A DNA stretch of 64,000 nt, taken from NCBI GenBank assembly GCA_024138025.1, contig JAMXBD010000012.1:2976001-3040000 (forward strand). The letters run 5' to 3'. The translations under genes were made by a program, and so were the position numbers. Source of the stretch: Combretum micranthum (Eukaryota > Streptophyta > Magnoliopsida > Myrtales > Combretaceae). Below are positions 1 to 12,746 of this stretch, in pieces (the stretch's first letter is position 1; each line of letters opens with the position of its first letter). Under the pieces are notes generated by a model that saw only the letters and a program-made list of their open reading frames with translations, had not been told where the DNA came from and made no database searches.

Positions 1-290
1 TTCTATCTTCAAGTTGCAAAGTAACAGAGGTCGCCTTGCAGTCTACTAGTCCAAGTTTCCTAAAAACCGATATGGGCATTAAATTTATACTAACACCTAA
101 ATCAATAAGAACTTTATCAAAACTAAAATTTCCTATAGTGCAAAGAACAGTAAAAATCCCCTGATCTCTTTGTTTTCTGGGTAAATTAGATAAATCTTTC
201 GAGAGAATCATAGAGCTTTCCCCTGTAAACATAATAGTTTCAAACTCATCATTTTGTTTATCAACTCCTTCCACCTTATTGCCACTCATC
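1..290 (-). pseudogene. Athila-like retrotransposon protease remnant (cut by window edge)
   Basis: The minus strand translates to an aspartic retropepsin-like segment with the pattern D-L-G-x-S-I-N-L-M-P, then a V-F-(R)-K-L-G-L stretch and T-V-T-L-Q-L. This is the protease block that follows gag in Athila-type Ty3/gypsy elements, where D-L-G replaces the usual D-[ST]-G. It lies downstream of the gag remnant on the same strand and belongs to the element whose 5' LTR is at 1,696-3,308. The rest of pol would lie left of the window. Family assignment is by recognition of the motif. Confidence 0.7.
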
Positions 291-799
291 AGCATCATAG
301 CATTAACACTTTAAAGTTTTTCTTAGTATTACTAGGTAAAGACCCTGATGGTCTATTACTCATTTGTTGAGTAATATGATTGATTTGCGCCTATAGGTTA
401 TTGATGGTGGCTTCAGTCCTTTGCATAAAAGTCTTCATGAGGTCTTCCATTGTAGGATGAGGTTGTGGCATTCCAAATAGGACCTTGCTTTTAGAATCCA
501 GTGATGATTTAAATGGATTACCCCTCCCCTTCCCCCCGAATTATAATTGTTTGCATAGGGTCCTTGATTATCCTATGAGAAATTGTAGACATAATTCACT
601 TTCACTCCACTGGATGAGGATGAGAAGTTTCCATGAGGACATTGAAGAGATGATGTGGTCCTAAACATAACTTACAATACGCAAATTGATTAGTATTAAA
701 GATTGTGCAGATGTGAGTTTACTAACCTAAGTGGTGAGAGCTAAGATTTGAGCACTCATCTGAGAAAAAGCCTCAGTGTCTTTAACAGTGCCACATTTG

Positions 800-1260
800 A
801 TTTAGTTGTCTCACAATTCCAATTTTGTGCTAAGGCCATTTCTTCTATAAAGCACTTGCTTCATCATAGCTTTTACCCATTAGTGCACCTCCTGTAGCTG
901 GATCAAGTAAGGATCTCAAATTTTCCTCCAAGCTGAAATGAAAATTTTCAATCAAGAGATTGTCAGGTGATCCATGATGTGGGTATTTTCTGATTGCTTC
1001 CTTAAATCTTTCCCATGTCTCATATAGTGATTCACCATGAAACTTGGGTGAAATTCGTTATCTCATTTCTCAATCTGGTAGTCCTTGCAGGTGGGAAATC
1101 TCTTTAGAAACTTTGTAGTAAGATTAGCCCATGTAGTGATGGATTCTTGTGGTAGAGAATGAAACCACGTCAATGCTTTATCCATTAAAGAGAAAGGAAA
1201 AAGCTGAAGTCTAATGGCACCATCAATAACACCATTTACCTTCATTGTGTTATGGTATTG
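800..1260 (-). pseudogene. Athila-like gag remnant, frameshifted
   Basis: At 1,063-1,245 the minus strand encodes a retrotransposon gag core: A-I-R-L-x-L-F-P-F-S-L, then K-A-x-x-W, S-L-P, S-I-T-T-W and K-F-L-K-R-F. After a frame change near 1,060 it continues as E-T-W-E-R-F-K, K-Y-P-H-H-G, and G-G-A-L-M-G-K-S-Y-D-E-A at about 830-870. The order matches plant Athila gag (nucleocapsid and capsid polyprotein). Stops and frame changes make it non-coding today. It lies 3' of the primer-binding site at 1,682 and 5' of the protease remnant at 1-290, the expected element order on the minus strand. Confidence 0.8.
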
Positions 1261-1669
1261 AAGGAATTTAGTAATGTGTTCATCAGGACTATCATTAAGG
1301 TATCCTCAAACTAATGTGCTTCATTCATTTGGATGAAGGATGGTTTGATCTTAAAGTTGTTTGCCTGAACAACTAGTCTTCTAATAGCAGATCCCATGAA
1401 AGTGAGAATTATGTAATCCCAAAGTGATATGGCAGCATTTTGATTTTGATTGTTGTTTTCTTCTTCTGCCATTTTAATCTCTTGCACTTCCCCTCAGTTT
1501 CTGTTCTCTCTAATCAGTTGGTGCAAGGTACACTCAATCTCAGGATCTAATGATAGAAGCTCAGCACTCCTACTCCTGCACATACAATACTTGCATAGAG
1601 AACAATAACAATTCAAATTTAAATTCATCTAAACTACCAATAGAACTAAAAGTGGTCTATTAATAAGAT

Positions 1670-1689
1670 AATCCTTGGTAATGGCGCCA
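1670..1689 (-). other. Primer-binding site of the Athila-like element
   Basis: On the minus strand, just inside the LTR end, the sequence begins TGGCGCCATTACC. Plant Athila-like elements use a primer-binding site starting TGGCGCCGTTGCC, complementary to the 3' end of tRNA-Asp; this is a decayed match. A 6-base spacer separates it from the LTR terminus at 1,696. Confidence 0.7.
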
Positions 1690-1695
1690 AAAACA

Positions 1696-3308
1696 TGATC
1701 TGCAGCAAATGTAGATATAAAATAAAAGCGAATTCTACCAACAAGTGCATTGAGCCTGATCAAGTAATACAATAATGAGTAGAGCATCGTTCCCATGAGG
1801 ATTACTCAACTACCAAACTGGTATTAGATTCTACTAATATTTAGTCAAATAGTTTGATATAATTAATCTAGTTAACCTATGTTATCAAGATGAGTAGAGA
1901 GAGTGTTTGAGAGATAAATATCAATGGAAAGTGAGAAAAACAGAATCCACCCTAGTCTTGCTAATCAAATTGCTATTATGTTATAATAATCATTAGCTTT
2001 ATAGATATTTATATGAAATTATCAACAGACTTTATATTCTTTTCAAAGTTTTAAAATCTTTAAAACTATAAATTAACCTATTAGCTTTCGCTAGACAAAT
2101 TAACAGTGGAATCAAATTTACAATCATGAATCTTCCAATTCTATAATTGATCAATGCCCTAAATCAATTTCTTCTGATCCATTAGTGAGAAACAAATTTA
2201 AAAAAAAATTGCATGAATCCCATAGATAATTTCTAAATCAGATTGAACATCGCCACTTCCACAATTGATTATTTAACCTAATTTAAGAATTCCTCACAGA
2301 ACTTTAATTTCTTTTCCAAGTTATCAAAATTCATATAAACTTAATCCCATTCCTTAAACAAAATTTATAATAGGAATTATAACATGAATTTTCCATAACT
2401 CTAATAATCGTATAACACAATTACAATAATCATTTAGCAAATCTAAGGTTTCATCAATTTCCCTGAAGGATAATTTAGAAAGACATCATGGATACAAAAG
2501 AATTGCAAAGCATAGAAGAAACAAAAAAAAATTCATATTCAATATCAGTAAACAATAGAATTGCATGCAAAAGGTAAGGTCAGAGATCACCAATTTTGTT
2601 AGTTACAAATATAAACCCTAAAAACTTCAAATGCTTCAAGCAATAATCCTTGATGACAAAAGTCTTCTAATTGATCACAATGAAGAACAAAACACTACTC
2701 TCAAATTCTAATCTAGGTTAGAAGGAATGAACTTTTCTCTCTTTTCTTTATTTTCTTCCTCTATCGGATTTGTTTTGTTCTCTAAAAAACGTGCCTATGT
2801 CAGAGCTTATAATGTGCAATTTGGAGAAACTGATGCGTTAAAACGTACACTAGCCGTTTGAACTTCTACGATGCCGACGTACCTAAGTGGCATAGGAGAT
2901 ATGCTAGCTAAACACTGGCGATGTTCACCACGGCTTTAATGTTTTCGGTGATGATCAACTTCAACGTTGGTCTAACGCCGGTGGTGTAGCCTTTCTAGTG
3001 GCTGGCATAGGTTGAAAAATTTAAGGCTAGTGCATTTCCTCTGTTGAATGCTAGCGGCCTTGTATTTATATTGTACACTGCCTATGTAGGCTGACAGTGT
3101 AGAACTTGTATTGGCCTGCCTTGATTGATTTTTCCTCTCAAATTTGCTCAATTCTCCTCTAAATTTCATATATTTGCATTCCTAGTCCTTCATGGCCTGA
3201 AATATCGATTTAAGCACACTTATTTACCAATTCCTATAGATTTCTATAAAATCAATAATATTTTATCATGAATTGTTCAATGAAAAGTGTACAAATATGA
3301 CTTTATCA
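1696..3308 (-). mobile_element. Athila-like 5' LTR (family G, copy 1)
   Basis: This 1.6-kb LTR is read on the minus strand. Its 5' terminus on that strand is TGATAAAGTCATA (right edge at 3,308) and its 3' terminus lies against the primer-binding site. It aligns end to end with the solo LTRs at 6,086-10,324 (after removal of a nested insert) and 17,345-19,218, which fixes both termini. It contains a decayed block rich in CCGG-type motifs at about 2,830-3,130, as do its relatives. The internal region lies to its left; no target duplication can be checked because the other LTR is outside the window. Confidence 0.8.
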
Positions 3309-4650
3309 TAAATCAAGCTCCTTCCATACTTCTATTTCTTTCATAAAGCTTAATATTCCTCCAATGATTTCCTTAGTATCCCATCCTTGACTAACGTCAA
3401 GAACACATGTTCCAACAAAATCTATGGGGGTGTAAGCTTATAACATGCTTAGTGAGATATCCTTTTATTTGCAGCGTGTTTCAAACAAGTTTATTAATTT
3501 TTACGCATATGCCATGCATGCTATGCAACAATCACATGATACAAACAATTATATATGAGTATCTGGAAACCATACACTGAATGGATTTACGTCCTCTATA
3601 TCGAGGGTTAAAGGATGGTATTTGAAGGTCTATGTGACCTTTATAGCTAGTCCACAAGCGTACTCTGCTCTCAGTGATCAATTTGTATGGCTCATCGTTG
3701 GGATGTAATCCCTATAAGTCTTAATTCTCTAAGAATGAGCATGGCCGCTAGCCCTCTTGGCCTCGAACCCTCCTGATTCTTTGCATAAAAGTTGCAGCCT
3801 TCAACATGCAACTTGACGGATTCAATACAGATCCATTTTATTTGTATCAATTATATATATATTTAAATCGGGTGAAAAAAGGGAGGTTGCACGGCCATGC
3901 TGATAATCATGGGCACATTTATGCCCATGATTGATATGAAAATCCAATCTAAAGCTGTCAAGGTTGGAATCACGCTCCAAAACTACTAAGGGCAAGATCA
4001 CACCCGTGATTGACCAAAAACTTGACACTAGAAGCTTCTAAGGTCAAGATCACGCTCGTGACTCATGTATCCATAACTTATTTTTCCTAACTTCGAAATT
4101 TACACCTGTCAAACACTTTTTATGGTATGATCTTAATCAAATACACTCCAACATCACTAACTGAGACTTATATGTTTCTCTCCCAACTTTAAATTGGCAT
4201 AACACAATCATACATATACCACACCAAACTGCACACAACATCAACTCTATCCAACTATTCATAGTTCATTATATCGATGATTTAGGACTTATACTATCTA
4301 TTTCTCACATAACTCTCACATATCTAACTCCAACATCATCAACAACCTTATATCCAAAAATTAAATAAAAGAACATTTAGTACACTTATATATCTTACAA
4401 AATTTACAAAGTAAATTAGATATAATAACTTACCTACTTGTATCTTAGCTTGATAATGGAAGTTTAACTTGAGTTTTTAAGAATTTGAGAGGAGAAAATG
4501 AAGAAGAAAATGTAGGAGAGGGGGTGGTGTGCTTGTGACTGGCATCTACTAAAAGGAAGAGGAGGAGATGATTTTTTTGTCAAATTAGAGTCGATAATTA
4601 TCCTTTAATTTTGCTAAAGTAAGTTTAAACTTTAGGGGCATTTAAAAACT
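3309..4650 (-). mobile_element. Chromovirus-type LTR fragment, minus orientation
   Basis: The minus strand carries the landmarks of the long F-type LTRs seen elsewhere in this window: a CTCACTAAG element followed by a C-run (positions 3,422-3,460) and a pyrimidine-rich leader (about 4,470-4,565). Between them are short palindromes (3,905-3,932 and about 3,985-4,065). The left end is cut by the Athila-like LTR; the right end is not defined and is given roughly. No coding capacity was seen. Confidence 0.5.
3905..3932. repeat. 11-bp-stem palindrome in LTR leader
   Basis: AATCATGGGCA and TGCCCATGATT pair perfectly around a six-base loop. Weaker related palindromes (ATCAC/GTGAT, TCACG/CGTGA) follow within 140 bases. 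They lie between the CTCACTAAG element and the pyrimidine-rich leader of an LTR fragment. Confidence 0.75.
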
Positions 4651-6080
4651 TATGTGCATGTGCATGTGCATAATAAGTATAGTGGAGATTGGGTTATGGG
4701 CTTGGTTTGTTTGAAAATAATTGAGCTTAGATCTTTCATGCTAGATTGGCTTCTTAAATTTTAATGTATCAAGAATCAATAAATTGGAAATTAATGCAGA
4801 GTTTGATTAAATTAGTTTATAAAATTATTTAAATAGAAGTTTTCTTATAAAAATTTATAATAACATTGTTTATAAACGAGAGGTTAAGTTTTAGAATCTA
4901 AGTTTTTTATGAAGTTTAAAGCTTTAAAAGTAAAATAATAGATAAACAACTTGAAATGGTTTAATTGGAATTTTTAAACCTCTAAAAGACTCAGTTTATT
5001 CTACACATGTTATCATAGATGAATCTATTAATGATACCATTCATTCCAACTTTCATATTAAATTTATATCGGTTTTTAATTTTCTAATTCTAAGATAACA
5101 TGATGAGAAACTTGGGGATTATAGGCTCAACAATAGAAAACTATAAACAATTATGTCAATTAAACCACGATTTAGATAAATTATGCAAGTCCTAAGTTAG
5201 ATAAATCTCTTGACCATATAGTTAATGGGCTATTACGTAACAATTAAGGTATATCGAAAAATATGAAAAATACTAGAAATTCCAACTTAGGTGTCAAATG
5301 GGCACCATAAGATGCTATGATATATTTCTATGTATTAATTCGTGGTTTTTAGTTATTATAGGTGAGTTATACTTGATCTTAGATTTTCTTGAATGACTAT
5401 TACGACCATCTCTGACTTTATGAATTGGTGAGTAACTTTGATTGTACACATTGTTTGTGTTTGTAATATAGTGCATCTATTTATCATTTAATATAGTGAA
5501 TCATGTATAGGGATTAGGAAATGCTTGTTGTTTGATGATTGAGTGGCTGTTAATCTTCCTTATCAAAAGTGGAACACTTGCTTGATTAAAATTATGCTTG
5601 TAAATATGATGATTGTTGCAAAATGATTGAGTGGTCATCCTAAAACCAAGCTTAATAATAATGGGCAATTAATTAACCTACAATGCGTTACAGATTACAT
5701 GATTATTGCATCATTTACCACTAATGATACGTATTACATTTCAAGTATGATAAAGAAAAGTGGTGGTTAGGCTTAGGGTTTCTACTAAACTATCTGCTCC
5801 ACAAAAACTAATTGGTAAAGTAAGGAGCATTGTTTATGGTATCAACCTTTGAAAGTGGAATACCATAGGGAGAATCTAAACTATTAAGTTAGTGGAAATG
5901 ATTGAACTATTATTTGGTTAAAGTGGTAATAAGTACAAACAACTAAAGTTCCATAATTGGTATTTTTAGATTATCCTGTGTGTCTTGGTGGTACATGCTC
6001 CAAAACTTCGATGAGAGCTTGTAAATCTACATCTTGTTTTAGATTCTGGTCATCTAAACTTGTATCTGTTAATTTGTATG
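4650..6080 (+). mobile_element. Chromovirus-type LTR, left part (family K)
   Basis: The stretch around 5,385-5,450 (GACTATTACGA, then a GGTGAGT-like run) is homologous to 44,680-44,720 and 60,050-60,095 inside F-type LTRs, in the same orientation. It is interrupted at 6,086 by an Athila-like solo LTR and resumes at 10,330. The left boundary is undefined and shades into minus-oriented debris. Confidence 0.5.
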
Positions 6081-6903
6081 ATTGTTGATCATGCTTATTT
6101 TTTATATGTGTTTTTAAAACTCTTTTCAGTCTCTTGCAAATTCCTTTAAATACGCAGATATTAATTGGCTAGTATACCGATGCGTGTACAGTAATAATAT
6201 ATCGTGAATACTGAGTTGAGTCCACAGGGAGTGAGGACTAGCTATCAACCAGTTCTAAATGTAGCTAGGTAAATCAAATTTGTTTCTATTTTTGGATTTT
6301 CTTATATAAGACTAATCTACAGAAAAATCTTAGATTTTAAACACCTGTAAATTGATTAGGTTAAGAGCTAACAGATTTGAATAATAATCAAATGTATACT
6401 ACTAATAAAAAATACATTTGCTAATCCAAATTGTCAATGGGTTTAGTTTTCAAACAATTAAGCACCAGATAATAATTCCTTTTTCCAAAGTAAGCAATTA
6501 TCCTAGAATAACCAACCAATATTCGTTATTCCTAGGATAGCAAATAATTAGCAAATCTATTTCAATTACCAAATCCTAATCGAATTGCAATCCATATGTC
6601 TATGTAATATGTTATCTTGATTATCTATTCATAGAAATGACTAGAAAGGAAATTTTTAAATTTCAATCCTAATCTATCATGAATTCGAGATTTAAGCCAA
6701 AATACATAAACGAGGAATTAGCATCAACAATTTGAATATGAACAAGGATTCAATCAATAGCAGAAATCATCAACTCAATAATTCAAATGAACAACTCAAA
6801 ACCAAATTAAGATCAAAAGAAACAAGTTTCGAACATCATCCAATAATTGAATATAAGAAAAATAACAAAATCACCTTGTCAAAGAAATCTTGTTCTTGAA
6901 TTC

Positions 6904-9519
6904 TGTAGACACCCAATTTTTGCCCAATTAATTAAGGCTTGAAATTTAATTAAACTCATTTTTTAAAAAAAAAAGGCCTTAAGTATTGATGAAGTTGGCT
7001 AAGTAATCAAGGCACAGGCCAAATAGCCTGTTGGTTAAATGCATTGACCCAAACACACATCCAAGCTCAATGACACAAGTTCAAACCCTAGCAAAGGCAA
7101 ATTTTTGCCTTTTTATCATTTTGTCTTTTCATTTTCCTCAAATGTGACTTTTGCCTTACTTTGCATCAGTTTTTAACTGACAAAACAACATTGATTATCA
7201 AAATTGATGATGGAATTGCAAAGTGGTTATAGAATATGAAAGATTAGTGCAAAACAAAAAACCCAAAAGTTACAAAATTCAATTTATAAAGCATTCAATT
7301 GCACATGAATGAGGAGTTACAAAAATTGATTGGATGAATCTGACATGGAATAAAAACAATCATCAATTCATCAGTTTCAAACAATTTAATCATGGATTTT
7401 CAAATTAAATTCGTGAAAAACAAAGGGGCAAAAATCCATTCATTTTCGAAACTGTTTGAAACGTAAAATTGAGCTTGCAACCTATAAATAGGAGGTCCTA
7501 ATCAAAAGGCACAAGTCAATTTCAACAAAACAATCAGAATGAGTGAATTCGAAGATTTCGAAAATTAGGTTCTTAGAGAGAAAATTCGAAATTTGAAAAT
7601 TTCGAATTAATTTTGATTCAATTTGAGTGTTTAAGGAGCTTTAGGAACAAGTTTAAAGTGATCAAGTGTCTTTATTTTGATCAATTTGTTCAAAATCATC
7701 TCTGCAAATTTTTTATTTTTTTTATTAACCGCCGGCAACCACCTCCGCGAACCGCCGCCCACGGTGGTTCTGGGCGCGAACCACCACCTTCAGAGGACGC
7801 GCAACTACCATAGGAGTCGGCCAACAAGCTTCCAGCCACCGAGACCATCGAGCCGCCGAATCCGCCCCGAAAGATCGCGTAGTCTTCTTCACCCGCGCGG
7901 AGCTCCGAGATTCGACCCGAAGATCCGAATCCAACCCGGTCGGTCATCGGTCAACTCAGATCAGATGGCCCAGATTCAATCAAGCAGATCAGACGGTCCA
8001 GATTTGATCAAGTGGATCAGCGGCCCAGATTCAATCATTCAGATCAACGGTCCAGATTTGATCAAGCATATCAGCGCCCAGATTCAATCAAGCAGATCGG
8101 ACGGTCCAGATTCAATCAAGCAGATCGGACTGTCCAGATTCAATCAAGCAGATCAGCGGCCTAGATTTCATCAAGCAGATCAGACGGTCCAGATTTGATC
8201 AAGCAAATCAGACGGCCCAGATTTCATCAAGATAGATCAGACGGCCCAGATTTAATCATCTCGATCAACGCCCCAGATCTGGTCAATTCCATCAGACGGT
8301 CAGGATCAGTCAACGCGATCGACGCTCCAGATCTCGTCCGCTTCATCCAACGGTCCAGGTTAATCTGCATTATTTTATTAATAGTTTATTATATAATTAA
8401 TTTCAGAAAATAATAAAAAATAACAAAAAATAGTAAAAAATTCATAAAAATTCATAAAAAAATACAGAAAAATCTAGAAAAATCAATAATCATTTTTTAT
8501 ATAATTTTTTTTTATATTTTTGATATTTTTTGAATATTTTTAGTATGTATTTATACATAAATTGCTTTTGGAAATGCATATTTAATGCATGAAAAATAAT
8601 TTTAATATATTGTAAAATATTCTGAATATGTTGTGAATTTATGTGATGATTTTTTTTTAAAAAAATAGAAATAAAAATAAAAAATAAACAAAATGATAAT
8701 AAATAAACAAAATAAATAAAAATGAAAAATTGGATTTTCCAAAACCAAAATTAAAAAAAAAATATATAAAATAATAAAAATGATTTTTTGGACTTAGAAA
8801 AAATGTGTTTTCATGAAATGAAAATCAATTGATTAGATCACAGGACCATCAAAAATAATTTTCATAAAAATATAAAATTTAATGAACTTAAAATGAAAAG
8901 AGTTCAAAAGATTAAAATTGATCAACAAATTAAGGTTCTTTTTAAAGAACTACGTTTTGTCTGATCTTGATTAGCGAGTACGTAGGCACCAGCGGGGCGA
9001 CATAAAAAATAAAAAAATGTTTTTGTTTTTTTTATTGTGAATAAATATTTTGTAAATATAATATGTTTTTGTTGATATTCATATTCTAAAAAAAAATAAT
9101 AAAAATGAAGAAAAGCACATAAAAATGAATAATGTGATTTGTGAATATTGTTTCATAATGTATTATTTGAATTTTTGAGCATGAAAAGGATAAATTACAA
9201 ATTTAAAATTCCGAAAGTGGTAACCAATTTGGTTTTAATAGGTTAGCCCCCGAATCCATGATATCTGGTTTTTAAAAAGTTTGTTTTTTTTAAATCAAAT
9301 TTTTTCGCAGACTAGTAGCTAAGTTAGGATCAACCGACCCATTGATCCTAGCTTTTGTTTTTCCCGATTTATATCGGGTGGCGACTCTAAGTCATTTTCA
9401 AAAAATTTAAAATTTCTTTTAACCCCTAATCGAGGATTCATGTTAAATTTCGGGTTTAATGTGAATCGGGTTAGAAGAAATGAACCAGATAAGATAGTGG
9501 AAAAAATCCAGGCTCGACA
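6904..9519 (+). mobile_element. Tat-type Ty3/gypsy solo LTR
   Basis: The LTR starts TGTAGACACCC, the usual start of plant Tat/Ogre-lineage LTRs, and ends CTCGACA. A perfect 5-bp target duplication AATTC flanks it (6,899-6,903 and 9,520-9,524). Other Tat-type landmarks are a GTACGTAGGCA segment near 8,978 and GGTGGCGACTCTA near 9,378. Length is 2,616 bp with no internal region. It sits inside the Athila-like LTR at 6,086-10,324 and is therefore younger. A GC-rich segment and a minisatellite occupy 7,730-8,358. ORFs in this segment follow the repeat period and are not genes. Confidence 0.9.
7955..8358 (+). repeat. About 28-bp minisatellite inside Tat LTR
   Basis: Around fourteen imperfect copies of a unit built on GACGGTCCAGATTTGATCAA and AGCAGATCA run in tandem. 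Copies differ by point changes and by one- to three-base length changes, and become more divergent toward the right. The array is the most GC-rich part of an otherwise AT-rich LTR. Confidence 0.85.
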
Positions 9520-10329
9520 AATTCAAACACAAATAATGTCTTTCACTTGAATCCCTGTGTGGAATCCGAAAATCAAATTAAAAAGAAAAGAAAACTAGTG
9601 TTTTATACCCTAATCTATATCTAGGAGCTATGGAAAATAGAGAGGAATTCGTGCCTAGGGTTTCACATACCACAAATGACAAAACAAGAGAATATATATA
9701 TGAAAAGACATAGAACACAAAGGTTGGCGCAACACACTAGCGGTGTACTTTTAGATCTAATCAGCATTGCTTTGAAAAATCAATTTCTGCAAGTACCAAT
9801 GGGTGTACGCTAGCCTCAACATAGGCAGCGTTGATTCTCCAGTAGCTAGTGTATGTTCAAAATATGCAATGTTGGCTTAATTCATTCCTATGCTGGTAGC
9901 TTTGTGGTCAGTTTTAAAATTTTGATTATGTCCACATGTTACATCGATTCAAGGTCGGTGTGTAGAGCTTGATTTTGCCGACGTTTGTTGAAAATTTTCA
10001 AAGCTAATGAAGTTCTTTTGTTGAATGTTGGTGGCATAGAATCCTTCATTTACTGACATTCGATGAAATTTGTGAAGGCTACCAAACTTTGCTTCTAGAC
10101 TGGCTGTGTTGGTTGTATTCTTGACTAATGTTGATGGTTTTTTTTTTTTTTTCCAATTTTGCATGAATCTTCTCTAATTTGCTTGTGTTTGTAAGATAAG
10201 TCCTTCAAGATATAAAATACAAAAATAAACACTCTTAAGTATCATTTCCTCAGAATTTCTATAAAATTAATAATGATTTAGCATTAATTGTTTAATAAAA
10301 AGTGAGTGAAATATGACTTTATCAATTGT

Positions 10330-10812
10330 TGCATTGCATCTGTTTGAATGATAACAAACCTATTTGTAAATTTCTATTGTGTATATTGGTTTGCTTATCT
10401 CACTAAGCAATGGTTCGCTTACCTCTAGTAGTCCTCACTTGTTTAAGTCAGCCTGAAGTCCAATCCCGGTATGGTGTCAAAGTCCAGTAAATGTTATCTA
10501 TGGGATTGGGAATGAATTAATCATAATTATTTTTAGTATTATCTTATGCTTAAGACAATATTCATGTAATGATATTATAATTTGGTATTGTAATGACTAA
10601 CATATTATCATTATCAATTATATGTGTATACATTATATTTGTATTCTAAACAACTTGATCTTATATGTGGGTCACTCTCCTTTAAGAATTTTGTTCATAC
10701 TATTCTCATGAATTACTCAGAAGGCCCATAGACTAGCTTAGATGGATACTCATGAGCTTCAGTTTGGATTCATGTGGCATATCATGTTTAGGATACTCTC
10801 TAGGGCATAACA
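10330..10812 (+). mobile_element. Chromovirus-type LTR, right part (family K)
   Basis: This is the continuation of the LTR interrupted at 6,086. It contains CTCACTAAG followed by a CTTACC tract (10,399-10,425), as in the F LTRs, and a terminal segment GTGGCATATCATGTTTAGG then GGGCATAACA. That segment aligns with the 3' ends of the F LTRs at 61,820-61,864 and 45,790-45,822. The end is placed at ACA, position 10,812. Confidence 0.6.
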
Positions 10813-12738
10813 AGAAAAGTGTCATTAAAATTAATTATTATTAAAGGGATATGTGTTAGAGTTCTATTAGTCTAAAAGAAGTTAATTTGATAAAAAAAAA
10901 TTACTAAATAAAATTAAATAAATATTAAAAATTATTTTTTTAAATGAGAAAATTGAAAAAAATGTAAAATCGATTTTTGACTAATAAAATATATACATTT
11001 ATCATTCTAAAATTATTAAATAATATTAATATGTTTATATGAAACTCAGATCACCTATTTGCCAAAAAAAAAAAACATAGGTAATATATTTATAAATTGG
11101 TCAAAATAGATGTCATGTTTCTGTAATTAATCATTGTTGTTAACAATTATTAGTTGTCATTGTTTTATTGTAATTAATAAATATACTATATTAAAGTAAG
11201 TTTGAATAGTCAACATTGATATATTTAAATTGGTTTTCAAATTAAAGCTAATTGATATTTGTATCTAAAGTAGGTTTTAATATTTAATATAAGTAAGCAC
11301 TATTATTATTACATAGCAACCTCTTTCATTATTAATTAACTTTTTTTTCCTAATCTTAACTTTCCTTTATGTGCGGAAAAAAAAGTTTTATTATTTCTTT
11401 TCTTGCCATGTTTTTTCATATGAAGAGGAATTAAAATACCTTTCTTTGAAACACATTTCCATTATGAGGACAATTCATGAAAATTTCTTTTATCTTATCA
11501 ATTACTCATCACCAACAATTTATAAGCTCGAATCCCATAATTAAAGTATGATAAAGTTTCAATATGAGGTAAAACTAACCCAATAATACTTTAATACGCC
11601 ACATAAGAAAATCGTTGTAGTCATCAACAATCTTCTATAACACTTTGCAATCTCAAATAAAATTTCAATTAGCTGCATTTTTAATTTTAATCACATAATG
11701 TCCATAACCTAAGGTCTATAAATTACAAGATGGACCTAGTTCTTCCTTCATCAAAATTTCATAACCTTGTAATTTCATAGGCAATTCAACCTCAAAATAT
11801 AATCAAAGCTAGACCCTTTTCTAATTTCTATCTCTTACCTTCTATTTATCATAACTTATGTACTACGATTTTCATAACTAATAAATAAATCTAAAGACAA
11901 AAAAAAAAAAAAATGAAGAAGAAACCTCTATCCTTTGAACAAAGTGATAGGGTCACCATCTATATCACCTAACCTCCCACTACAAATCCATATACTTGCA
12001 AATTATGCTTGGAAAATCTTCATTAATCTTCAAATTCTTATCATTCCTTAATACTCATAGTAGGTCTTTCTTTAAAAACTCCTAATCCATTAGAGATAAT
12101 TAGGTTAGCCATTTCTAACCGATATTGATGAAGACATCTTCATTTGCTTTTATCTCACAACTTGATGAGAAGGACAAGGGTCTATTTGTTTCATTTTTAT
12201 GAGCTATAATTATTAACATGTCTATCATTATTTAGACAGAGATGTACACACCACGTATAAGCCTTTTAATTTCATAGATATGATTAAATAAAATCATAAT
12301 TACAAACTATTTTGTTCTCTCTCTCTTTCTCTTTATTTTATTTTTTTGGGGGGGCTATTTCATGTTATGCTATTAATACTTTTTTTTATTTTTCAATAAT
12401 ATGGGTTCTTATATGTGTGTCTATATATATGTGTTGTAAATCTACATCCCCTTATATTCTAAATTTTTCAAAATATTATAATTAAATAGCTTTAATTTGT
12501 TCCATTGAATGAAGGAGAAAGAGAAAGATGAAAGAGAACTAGTGGAAATGGCTATAAAAGGAATTTCAAAAGTTTTCTGAATTTACTCAATTTATTAGAG
12601 GAAGAGATCTTTTCTTTTACATTTCAAAATATAAATCACTTTGAAAAGTTAATGGGTTAACTTTAAATGAATTAAAAAGATTATTTGTCCATATGTTGAA
12701 GATTTAATGGTAGTTATATGGCATAGGGATATTGCATT
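10813..12738. other. AT-rich intergenic DNA
   Basis: No open frame of note and no recognisable transposon terminus was seen. It contains short poly-A and poly-T runs, a pyrimidine microsatellite near 12,314-12,334 and a short G-run at 12,349-12,355. Confidence 0.6.
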
Positions 12739-12746
12739 AGTGTCAT

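Larger units (their letters stand above)
6086..10324 (-). mobile_element. Athila-like solo LTR (family G, copy 2) with nested Tat solo LTR
   Basis: It starts TGATCATGC and ends GACTTTATCA, and is flanked by a perfect 5-bp duplication ATTGT (6,081-6,085 and 10,325-10,329). After removing the nested insert 6,904-9,519 and its duplication, about 1.62 kb remains, the same length as the 5' LTR at 1,696-3,308, to which both ends align. There is no internal region, so this is a solo LTR left by LTR-LTR recombination. Decayed CCGG-type motifs occur at about 9,720-10,140. Confidence 0.88.

Noticed and set aside
7677..8198. 173-codon plus-strand ORF with repeated peptide units
   Set aside because: It is a translation of the 28-bp minisatellite inside a solo LTR; composition and repetition come from the DNA repeat, and overlapping ORFs exist in other frames and on the other strand.
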